Below are positions 22,150 through 32,031 of a stretch of 64,000 bases of DNA, piece by piece. The DNA lies in assembly GCF_018294505.1 (NCBI RefSeq), contig NC_057801.1, positions 435,342,201 to 435,406,200 on the forward strand, given 5' to 3'. Below the pieces are notes generated by a model. That model made no database searches, was not told the origin of the DNA, and was given only the letters and a program-made list of their open reading frames with translations. Source of the DNA: Triticum aestivum (lineage: Eukaryota > Streptophyta > Magnoliopsida > Poales > Poaceae). The translations under genes and the position numbers were made by a program. Position 1 is the stretch's first letter, and each line of letters starts with the position of its first letter.

Positions 22150-23300
22150 TTTTTGGACAGGGGCGTGGGGCCCCATGACTAGTGGCACAAGGGCCAGTGG
22201 GCGTGCGGTTAACGGGAAGAATGGGTGCGGGCGGCGTGTAGCCCGCCAGGGCATGGGGCGAGGCCACCGTGCGGCGGGGGGAGCCTGGCGAGGGGAAGGT
22301 GCGGCCAGGGGCGCGGCCCTGGGTGATGGTGATCGCAGGCACGGCTTGCTGGGGGTGCGGACGCTGCAACGCGGGGTAGCGGGGAGCTAGGCGGCGGCGT
22401 GAGCGGGGGCATCAGGGGAAGACGGCAGCGGGTGGCTACCGGCAAGTGGCGCGATGCACGGACGGGGTAGAGGGGAGCTAGGTGGTAGCGCGAGCGGGAG
22501 TAGCAGGGGAAGACGACAGCGGGCGGCTACCGGCAAGCGGAGCGAGGCGCGGCTGGGGTGGCAGGCAGAAGCAACAGCAGCGAGCGACGGGGCCTAGGAG
22601 CAGCGGCAGTAGCAATCAGCGCAGCAGCAGCGGCGACAAACAGGGACGCATGCGTAGGAGGGGCTAGCGGGGCACAGCCGGCAGCGTGCCATGGCGGGAC
22701 GGCGGCAAGCAGCAGGAAGCATGGCGAGGCGAGGCGCGGGTGGCAGTGGCAGCGGCGAGCGAAGCAAGGCCGTGGACATACGCAGTAGCACAGCGAGCGG
22801 CCGTGGCCGGTCGAGCGCGAGACGGGAGGCGCGGGGCTAGCGCATGGGCGTGGCCGGGTCGCACGGTGCTTGCAGCGACCACGGCGGGGTACGGGAGTAG
22901 AGAGGAGGAAGGAGAGGGGAGGCGCAAGCGGCGTGGCGGCTCACCGTGAAGCTGTAGGGAAGGGGCAGTGGGCTTGAGATGGCATGGGGTGGCCGGAGTC
23001 CGCAACAGCGAGGAGAACGGCGTCAGGGACGAAGAGGTCGAGGGCGCTGTCGGTGGGGGTGAGGCAGTCGAGCGAGTGGGGCTTCATGGAGGAAGGCGAG
23101 GCGTCCGGCGAGCGACGGGCGGTGACGGGGAGGAGCTCCGGCGAGGTCGAACGGCGTCGGCACCACCGAGGTAGAGACGAGGGCCATCGGGCGGAGGCGA
23201 GGGGGATCTCCAGATCTAGATCGAGAGAGCGAGAGGGAGAGGTGGATCGGGGGGAGTGGGGTGTAGCGATTTAGGTCACGGGAGTGGGTGGGGGTTATGG
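22150..23300. other. GC-rich, CpG-rich island in the Gypsy-0 LTR
   Basis: About 1.1 kb of strongly GC-rich sequence with many overlapping short open frames on both strands, none with a recognisable domain and none favoured over the others. Equivalent islands occur in the LTRs of Gypsy-1 (26450-27300 and 34500-35350) and Gypsy-2 (48550-49700 and 58690-59800). I read them as U3/promoter and leader sequence, not genes. Confidence 0.6.
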
Positions 23301-23833
23301 AAGCAACAGGTTGGGCCGGCCTGTGGGGGTGGCCGACAGGGCCGGTAGGATCGAGGCCCGGTGGGGAAAGGGGGTCCTTTTCTCTAATTTTATTCCTTTT
23401 ATTTCCTATTAAAAGGATAACTACTGTTTTGGATGGAAACAAGGCATCAAATGAATTTTGTGGAAAGTGAAACTTAGTAAATAGGTCAGCCACAACATTG
23501 TGGTGTTGCCTAAAAAGTTTCAGGGCCAATGGAATTGCTCAATCATTTTTAGAAAATGAAAAGGCCAATTTTAAAAGTTGCTAGACCACAAAATAAATTT
23601 CCAGGGGCACCTGGGAATCCAAAAGAGGTTGGTTCCAACATGACAAATATCCAGGGATTATTTGACACACTTCGAATATTTTAGTTTTCGTGTTTGGTAA
23701 ATTAGAATTTTTGACTTTAAATTTGAGTTTGAATACAAACAGTGACTTGGATCAAGTGACGATTAGCAACAGTAATGTGATGACATGTCACCATTAGCAG
23801 GGTTTACTATAGCTTAATTATCCGGGCATCACA

Positions 23834-23974
23834 TAAACTGTGAAGGGGGACACCGCACACGGCTAACAATTGTTGGTGTGTGTTCTAGGCGCCCCCTCCC
23901 CATGTATATATAGGTGGGAGGGAGAGGGGACCAGCCTTGGGGCGCCCCAAGTAGGAGTAATCCTACTTGGGGAC
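23834..23974 (-). mobile_element. Copia-3 3' LTR, inner fragment 1
   Basis: This 141-bp piece lies between the Gypsy-0 LTR end and Gypsy-1. It carries a TATA-like TATATATA (23904-23912) in a CCCCTCCCC...GGGAGGGAG context and TTGGTGTGTGTTCTAGGCGCC, typical of WIS/BARE-type LTRs. It continues at 35886 after Gypsy-1: GTAGGAGTAATCCTACTTGG on the left and CTAGTCCAATTCGCCCC on the right rejoin once one copy of GGGAC is removed. Confidence 0.75.
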
Positions 23975-26900
23975 TGTACCGCCCCCGATTCAATCGTACA
24001 CTAATCATGCACGCAAACGTGTACGATCAAGATCAGGGACTCACGGGAAGATATCACAACATAACTCTAAAAACATAAATAAGTCATACAAGCATCATAT
24101 TACAAGCCAGGGGCCTCGAGGGCTCGAATACAAGCGCTCGATCGTAGACGAGTCAGCGAAAGCAACAATATCTGAGTACAGACATAAGTTAAACAAGTTT
24201 TCCTTAAGAAGGCTAGCACAAACTGGAATACAGATCGAAAGAGGCGCAGGCCTCCTGCCTGGGATCCTCCTAAACTACTCCTGGTCGTCGTCAGCGGCCT
24301 GCATGTAGTAGTAGGCACCTCCAGTGTAGTAAGAGTCATCGACGATGGTGGCGTCTGGCTCCTGGGCTCCAGCATCTGGTTGTGTCAACCAGGTAGAAAG
24401 GAAGGGGGGAAAAGGGGGAGAAAAGCAACCGTGAGTACTGATCCAAAGTACTCGCAAGCAAGGAGCTACACTACATATGCATGGGTATATGTGTAAAGGG
24501 CCATATCAGTGGACTAAACTGCAGAATGCCAGAATAAGAGGGGGATAGCTAATCCTGTCGAAGACTACGCTTCTGGCAGCCTCCATCTTGCAGCATGTAG
24601 AAGAGAGTAGATTGAAGTCCTCCAAGTAGCATCGCATAGCATATACCTACCCGGCGATCCTCCCCTCGTCGCCATGTGGAAAAGCGATCACCGGGGTGTC
24701 TGTGGATCTTGTCTGGGTGTGTTTTATTAAGTATCCGATTCTAGTCGTCATAAGGTCAAGGTACAACTCTAGGTCGTCCTTTTACCGGGGGACACGGCTA
24801 TTCGAATAGATAAACTTCCCTGCAGGGGTGCACCACATTTCCCAACACGCTCGATCCCATTTGGTCGGTCACACTTTCCTGGGTCATGCCCGGCCTCGGA
24901 AGATCAAGATGTCGCACCCCACCTAGGCACAACAAATAGGTCAGCACGCCGGTCTAAATCCTATGCACGCAGGGGTCTGGGCCCATCGCCCATTGCACAC
25001 CTGCACGTTGCGAGGGCGGCCGGAAGCAGACCTAGCAACCTCCATACAAAGGAAGCTGCGTTACGCAGTCCAACCCGGCGGGCGCCGCTCCGTCGCTGAC
25101 GTCAAGAAGGCTTCGACTGATACCACGACGTCGAGTGCCCATATCTTTCCCGCGTAGTTGGTTAGTGCGTATAGGCCAGTGGCCAGACTCAGATCAAATA
25201 CCAAGATCTCGTTAAGCGTGTTATTATGAAGTAACCGCGGACGCCGACCAGGGCCAGGCCCACCTCTCGCCTAGGTGGTCTCAACATGCCCTGTCGCTCC
25301 GCCACATAGTAACAGTCGGGGGCTGTCGGGAACCCAGGCCCACCTCTACCGGGATGGAGCCACCTGTCCTTTCAGCCCCCACATCGGAATCACTTGCGGG
25401 TACTCAACGAACCAATCCGACTTTAGTTACCATTTGTATAGTATGTATATATGTATAGTATATACCCGTGATCACCTCCCAAGTGATCACGGCCCGATAG
25501 TATAGCAAGGCAGACTGACAAGAATGTAGGGCCAATGATGATGAACTAGCATCCTATACTAAGCATTTAGGATTGCGAGTAAGGTATCAACAACTGTAGT
25601 AACAATGACAGGCTATGCAACAGAATAAGAGTAACCGAACAGTAACATGCTACACTACTCTAATGCAAGCAGTATAGAGAAGAATAGGCGATATCTGGTG
25701 ATCAAGGGGGGGGGCTTGCCTGGTTGCTCTGGCAAGAAGGAGGGGTCGTCAACTCCGTAGTCAAACGGGGCGGCAGCAGCGTCGGTCTTGTAGTCTACCG
25801 AAGAGAATAGGGGGAAGAAACAATAAATACAATGCAGACATAAGCAAGACGGTGCATGACGTGACAATGAGCGATGCTAGGTGTGCCCTCACGCGACAGT
25901 AGGTGGTACCGGCGAAAGGGGGAAACATCCGGAAAAGTATCCCCAGTGTTTCGCGTTTTCGGACAAATGAACCAGAGGTGAAATGTTGCAGGTTCACTAT
26001 GCTAGGGACGCGTGGCGGACGAACGGGCTGCGTATATGGATTCGTCTCGTCGTTCCGAGCAACTTTCATGTACAATGTTTTTCCATCCGAGCTACGGTTT
26101 ATTCTATATTAATTTTCAAAGATTTAAACAATTTCTGGAATTTCTAGTTTTATCATAATTCGAATTAAAAACAGAATATACTTTTGTCACCTACTGCTAG
26201 TCTAGCCAGGGTCTATTACATGTGGGGCCAGGGGGTGCTGATTCAGCAGTCAACAGTCAAACTGTTGACTAGTCAAAACATGGCAGCGGCCCAGGTGTCA
26301 TTGGGACATAATATTATCAGAGTTTCCTTTATTTAAAAACTTAGACTAATTAAATTAGGCCCAATGGCCTTGGGCCCACGAGTTAGTGGGGGTTAGTGGG
26401 GAGGTTATGCCCCTGATCTAATTTAGGAGGCCCGTCCATTGTGTGGATGTGCATCACGCACAAGAACACACACGCCCATGGCCATGGCCATGGCGTGGCC
26501 AGGATGTGTGAGCAGCAGCTAGCAGCGGACGCAGGGGAAAGTAGCAGTGGCCGCAGCCAAGCAGCAGCGGCTGCACGCGGCGCCGGCCGGCATGGTCGGC
26601 GAGCAGGGGCAAGGGCGCTGGGGGCGAGCCGCAGGCGAGTGCATGTGTACGCAGGTGCGGCCGACTACAGCGACAGCGCAGCGGCGAGGCAATGCTCGGG
26701 GCCGCGGGGTGAACAGTAGGGGCGCCGGGCCGTAGCGGGCGACGTCAGGTGGCAGGCACGCAGCAGCAGCAACACGTGCGCGTACGCGAAAGCGGAGCTA
26801 CGGCCATGGCCTTGGAACAACGACATACGGCGATGGATCGAAGGTAAAATGAAGGGAATCGAAGGAGATGCTCACTGAGAACTTGATGATGAGGTCGGGG

Positions 26901-27821
26901 AGGCCAGGGACGGTCCGGAGCTGTGGCAAACGATGGCGGAGGATGGCGATGTACGCGGTGAAGACGTCGCGATGGCGGGCGTACGGGCCACCCTGGCTCG
27001 ATTTGGTGCACGGGGAAGACGAAGACGACAGCTACGGATCTCCTGGACGTCTTCCCGCGCGAGGGAGGCGATGGTGGCCGCGGTAATGACAACGACGAAC
27101 ACAGTCACCGCATCGAGACCGAGCTCGATTTCGAGTCACACGGGAGAGGGGAGAAGGGGGATCAAGAGGGGATCGGACGAGCACATGCTAGGGTTTCCGG
27201 TGGACTCCTTTATAGCAAAGGGGGGGCACGGATGGCCGCCACGCACGCCAAGGGGCGACCATGGCCGTGGATGACTGCCACGCCTCTGTTCAGTGAACAG
27301 AGGTAGAAGGAAAGGAGTAGTTGGGCTGGCCTACCTCCTGTTGCTAAATGGGCCAAAGTGCACAGTGCCATATCCAATCTTCTTATTCTACTACTGTTTT
27401 GCATTTCTCCTATGTTTCTATTTTAAGTTCGAACCAAATGAATTTTGTTATAGATGAAATTTGTCACATAAATACTAGGTATTATTTTGAGCATACCCAC
27501 AAAGTTTGGAGGCAATTGGAGTTAAATAAGTAATTGTTTATTTAGACAAGGTCATTTTATTTGCTGCTCGACCATTTATTAATTTACTTAGAATTTATTT
27601 GTTAGTCAAATGGAGTTAGTTTCAATAGGACAACTGATCAGAGGGAATTATAGAATAATTTGAACATTTTTGTTTTGTTGTTGGAATAAATATTATTTTT
27701 ACTTTATTTCAAAATTTGAATTTGAATTCAGTTTGGATCAGAGTGAGGTTAAGCAAATTAATTGCGATGACACAACACCATCAGTGTGTGATTACTGTAG
27801 ATTGACTACCGGGGTGTTACA
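23975..27821 (-). repeat. 3' LTR of Gypsy-1
   Basis: Starts TGTACCGCCCCCGATTC and ends GACTACCGGGGTGTTACA on the + strand. It contains the palindrome CTATTCGAATAG (24798-24809), a hairpin at 25466-25492, a GC-rich island (26450-27300) and, on the minus strand, CTATAAAG (27214-27207) followed by AAACCCTAG, a telo-box-like element common just downstream of plant promoters. Confidence 0.92.
25466..25492. repeat. Perfect 10-bp hairpin in the Gypsy-1 3' LTR
   Basis: CCGTGATCAC (25466-25475), loop CTCCCAA, GTGATCACGG (25483-25492). The text after it (CCCGATAG) aligns with ACCGAATAG after hairpin 3 of the Gypsy-0 array, so the two occupy the same LTR position with different but complementary arms. 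Confidence 0.75.
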
Positions 27822-27839
27822 AATCTCCTCCACTACAAG

Positions 27840-27858
27840 AAATCTCGTCCCGGGATTT
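27840..27858 (-). repeat. PPT-side stem-loop of Gypsy-1
   Basis: AAATCTCG - TCC - CGGGATTT, 8-bp stem with one G-T wobble, 18 bp inside the 3' LTR. The same place in Gypsy-2 has GAATCTCG - TCCC - CGAGATTC (50914-50933). In coding Gypsy elements of this type the motif lies just after the pol stop codon, yet Gypsy-1 keeps it without any pol. Confidence 0.7.
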
Positions 27859-30800
27859 AAGAGGTGGGTAAGGGGGAAAGTCCTGGTTACAAAATCCTAA
27901 CAGATCTTCTCAACCTTGGTTGATCTTTCCGAAGTAGTCGATCCTTTTTGTTGATGTCTTTAGTCCTCTATTTCTGGGCATCATGACAAGGTTGTCATTC
28001 TTCCTTCAGGCTCTTCATCGTCCTTACAGAAAAATAAGAGGGGTATTCCGGGAGAACTGACCTCTACAAGGTTGACTATCCGGCAGTTCACATCGGGGAA
28101 GGTGGCGGAAGTAACTCTCTAATTGAAACCTTAGAAAATATCGAGAGCAAAGTAAGGAGGTATTATGAGAAGTTTCGAGCAAGCAGGCAATCGTTCGGTG
28201 CCTGAAACAAGGCGTGAAAGGGGTTCATAGTAACAAAAATAAATATTGTGTCTGATACCAGAATAGACCCCTAGGCAGGTGGCCCATGAATTACATATGA
28301 AGTCGAGCGCGAGGAATAACTTTTGATACCGGGGGGTTGTACAAGAGAGTCGGGTTTCGATACTGCGAAACTGTGGGTTATGGGCCCACCATGTTGGTTA
28401 AAAGTAGGAAGGGTGGTGACATCTTGCACAGCCGCGACAGGGAGGCATGTCAGTGAATAGCTTGTCAGGTATGCCGGCAACAATGTTGGTACCAAGGACG
28501 GGGAACGAAGAGAGCAATTTTCCTGTTTGTTGAACAAGGCGAACCAATTGGCAAAGTTATCACCCATCGGTGGTTACCGGAATGTCATCAACAATAGTAA
28601 CAGGATCTTATAGACAGAATGGTACAACAAGGTGCCTACCTAAGCAGGGAATTATCTCTGCTTAGTTAAGTCAGATTCAGGAAAGGTTAAACAAAAGAAC
28701 AGAAAGGAAAACATGATTATCAGATTAAACATAACAATGGAAAGGAAAATGTGTTTAAACACATATTTCAGGGGTATATCCTTCCCAAGGACAGGTAGAG
28801 CATGATATCCAAGACAGGATATAAAGTAGAAAACTCTTTAGGTAAGGGGAGAGAAATTTCATAACATTACCCATACAACGGTGTTTGGATAATTGAGCAA
28901 GAAAACATTTAGCAGTGGGCTTCAAATGTTCTTGTCGAAAATTGGAGTACCACAGACATGCTTCGTGATAGCATTGACATGGTCTTCAAGCCAAGGTCGG
29001 ACTTTGGATACTCAATGGATGCATCCGGAATAACTTGTAGAATAAGTCTTACAATTTCCTCATGGAAGAATGGATAGCCTTGCTAACAAGGAAGAACTTA
29101 ACAATGGGTCCCCCGGCCAGGTGTGCTAGGTATGACATCACCTTACCAGGCTATATAAATACCAATGTTATAACTTTTGAAAATATGTTCCAACCATCAT
29201 ATCTGACAGAGATTCAGATCCGATTGGTGTCAAAATCCTCAGACTCGAGATGCCTGAGAAGAAAAGGTACAACACAAATTGACGAGATGACATTGTAAAA
29301 TTCTCGGGAAATGAACTATGGAAGCGAGTTCCGAAACAAGAGTTCATCAGTAAACCAAGGAGAGGATGAGGGGGTGGCTGATGGACTCAGCGACAATTCC
29401 TTGAGATTTCCAAAAAGATGGACTTCCACAATCATGTGAACAAGGAGATAACATTTGTCAGATCAAATGATATTAATGATGTATGCCTGAGGAAAATATA
29501 CGTAAGTAAACATTGGTTGAAAGGTGCACCTGAAAGATGGGCTTAGGTAGCATGATCAATGTTAGAAGGGTGATCCGATATCCAATACACAAAGGATGTG
29601 ACTATCATTCATTAACTTACAAGCAATAGGGTTGCTAGAAGTTTTGAATTGTTCACATCACAGTCTATTTGTCGGTATTCCGGTTACAAATAACACAGGG
29701 AGTAAGGAATAAAGGGAGATGGCAAGAAGTATTACTTGTATCAAGAATTTTTAAGAGGTGGCAAAATTCTCATGACATTCTTGACATAAAAGATAGTAAT
29801 AATCCAAGGTAAATAAGAAGAAATGCTGGATAGCAAGGAACTCAAGGTATAACACAAAACACGGACAAGTTTGTGTTGAACGGAAGGCAATAAAGTGGTC
29901 GATGATAATACAAATCATCGAGGGAAAGGATGGCATTTCTCATCATGAATTCTTGATACCTTGGAAGAGCTCAGAATACTGATGACGATCACGACATAAT
30001 TGTCGAGAGATTTCATGAAGATGTAATTGACTGATGATGACATCAAGTCAAAGGAATGATGAAGCGAAAGGTTATTGGAACCATGAGTACGACACAAACT
30101 CAAAATCAACCTTGCTGTTTAAGGCGAAATGATATGACGAGGAAAATCAACGTAAGCTTAGCTCATCGCCGAAAGTGGTGCTCCGGGAATAAGGACTAGG
30201 TAGCATAGTTAAAAGTTGCACGATAATGATATAGCCGATCAGGCTATGAATGACTTGAGGGATTAATAAACTCATAAGCAACGAAGATTACTTAGAGTAT
30301 TGAATCGGAGTGCAGAATTGATTCACTTATCGGTGTCTTTGAGTGTTTAATAACTCAGAGCCCATGAAAAATTGTAATCAGTGAGAATGTAGTACTTGAT
30401 GAAGAACTCATAAGAAGTTATGCTGTTCCAAGATAATATCAAGATACCAGGGGGTAATACTCGACGACGGATCAAAGTAGAGGTTGGACTAGGGTATTGC
30501 TCTGCAGAAGACAAGTGCTTAAACTTGCACGAGAAATGGTATTTAAAGGAGAACAAGGACGGAACCGCGATTTCAAAAGGCCAGATCCCAGATATATGAT
30601 GAACTTATACCAAGGGAATAACTAATTTAAGAGAAGCATTTAATGATAAGATCTACATCTTGTCCATGGGCATGAACACAAAGTTCAAGGTCGACTCCCA
30701 CTTCTCCAATGCATAACCTTTCATTCACTGCTCTGTTAAAATTAAGTGAAGATGAAGAACTACCTAGTGAATTGCCAGAGGAGTATGACCCGTGAAATCT

Positions 30801-31516
30801 TTCGGGTTCACACAGATTAAGGAAGGCATAGGTTCAACCCATCAGGGCATCTTAGAAACATATACCACAAGCTTCAATAGTAAATAACACAAGCTCGATA
30901 GTAGAGCATGGGTGACAAAACGAGAGGATACAATTTACCGAAGGAAATATGTATCAGGGAAAGAACTTCTCGAGGTTTTGTATACGAAGTACGCTGTCAG
31001 ATGATACTTCAACAAAGGATCCGACGGTCCATAGCGAAGCTGATGTGAGTATTGGCACACAACCAGAGGAAGAAACAATGCGAAGGCATTGGGTTATAGA
31101 AGCAACTGGCTAATTCAAAGCTCAATGCAAAGGAATTATGATTTAAATTTAAGGGATCAGAAACAAACGCTCTGATTAAGGATGGATAAGTCGAATAGAC
31201 TTAGGGGTACAATCGACGACAATTTAATTGGTTGAGATCCAACTCATGTTCAAACTGACATTGAGCCAGAAGGAAGAATTCTAGGATTCGACCGAGGAAT
31301 GCGAACATCCTCAACATATTGAATCAACGGACCTAAAATGATAAAGTCAAGGGATGCCAATAGGATTACGAGACTTATGGGATTAACCATAAAAGCAAGT
31401 AAGAATTTCAAGAGCAATAGGTTGCTCAGGATTTTCGAAAGATCGAATGGTATTTCGAAGTCTTTTGCAAAACACTTGATCAGTGGGGGTGAGCGGATAC
31501 TCGGTAAGTGTGGGAA

Positions 31517-31742
31517 AATTATCCGTAGGGGTATTCATTTGGCAAAGAACCGCAAGGCAATAAGCTCAAGGATTCTCAAAAAGTTGGAGAATTAATTCGT
31601 TGCATCTTGTAATAACAAGATCAACGGGGAATGATTGTATCAATGGCAAGTGCACGTGGTTATCCATAGGGGTTTATCGATGGAAAGGAATTGCAATAGC
31701 GATGGCATGAAGTCTCGAAAGATCATCGTAGAGTATCTTCCG
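31517..31742 (-). repeat. 141-bp leader duplication of Gypsy-1
   Basis: TTATCCGTAGGGGTATTCAT at 31519 and TTATCCATAGGGGTTTATCG at 31660 start two imperfect copies; both continue GGCAAAGAACCGCAAGGC / GGAAAGGAATTGCAATAGC and then TCTCAAAA.../TCTCGAAA...GAGTAT. The offset equals that in Gypsy-0 (10386/10527). It lies within 0.5 kb of the PBS. Confidence 0.7.
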
Positions 31743-32031
31743 AATCTTCCGGTGTAGCAAGCGATCATCTGGAGTGAGGGGCTCTCCAGGAGAAAGTATT
31801 TTACGAGAACCTAGAGTCAGAGTTAGGAAAATCATTTAAACCCAAATAGAAGAGAGTTCAAAGACCCAGAGTAAAGATCGATGAGTAAAAGATCCTAATA
31901 CCACCCAAATAGCGACGTGAGCCCGTAAGACTCACAGCCATGTTAGTAAAAGTTTTGCAATGTCTAGACTCGACTTGGACCAAGGAGTGTGGAAGGGGGA
32001 TTCCTACAGGCAGTCGGTTCTGATACCAACT

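Larger units (their letters stand above)
10285..23833 (-). mobile_element. Gypsy-0: 5' end of a non-autonomous long-LTR Gypsy element, interrupted by Angela-1
   Basis: Read on the minus strand: a ~4.3 kb LTR begins TGTGATGCCCGGAT at 23833, runs to 19842, resumes at 11198 after Angela-1 and ends at 10897 (...GGGGCGTCACA); then come a 3-nt spacer, the PBS TGGTATCAGAGCC (10893-10881) and about 600 bp of non-coding leader to 10285. The rest is missing beyond the CACTA junction. LTR and leader are clearly related to Gypsy-1. Just past the LTR start (23834) lies Copia-3 LTR sequence, so Gypsy-0 inserted into Copia-3; the other half of that host LTR is outside the window. No gag or pol is present. 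Confidence 0.8.
19842..23833 (-). repeat. Gypsy-0 LTR, main part
   Basis: Continuation of the LTR that starts at 10897-11198 on the far side of Angela-1. It opens AGTCGTCGGTGGTCTTCACG, which aligns with GGTCGTCGTCAGCGGCCTGC of Gypsy-1, and ends ATCCGGGCATCACA at 23833. With the 302-bp left piece the LTR is about 4.3 kb. It contains the four-hairpin array, the GC-rich island and an AT-rich stretch (21830-22150) of TTAATTAA-like words. Confidence 0.8.
27822..32031 (-). other. Non-coding interior of Gypsy-1
   Basis: 4.2 kb with no frame longer than about 100 codons on either strand and no reverse transcriptase, integrase, gag or protease motif. Its bases look old or non-coding throughout, not like a mutated polyprotein. 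Notable parts are a stem-loop near the PPT (27840-27858) and a 141-bp duplication near the PBS (31519-31740). The remainder shows no structure that I can name. Confidence 0.75.

Noticed and set aside
27832..27850. CACTACAAGAAATCTCG looks like a CACTA transposon 5' terminus
   Set aside because: It is the conserved segment between the PPT and the stem-loop of Gypsy-1; there is no matching inverted terminus or subterminal repeat, and the equivalent position in Gypsy-2 reads CTTACAAGAATCTCG.
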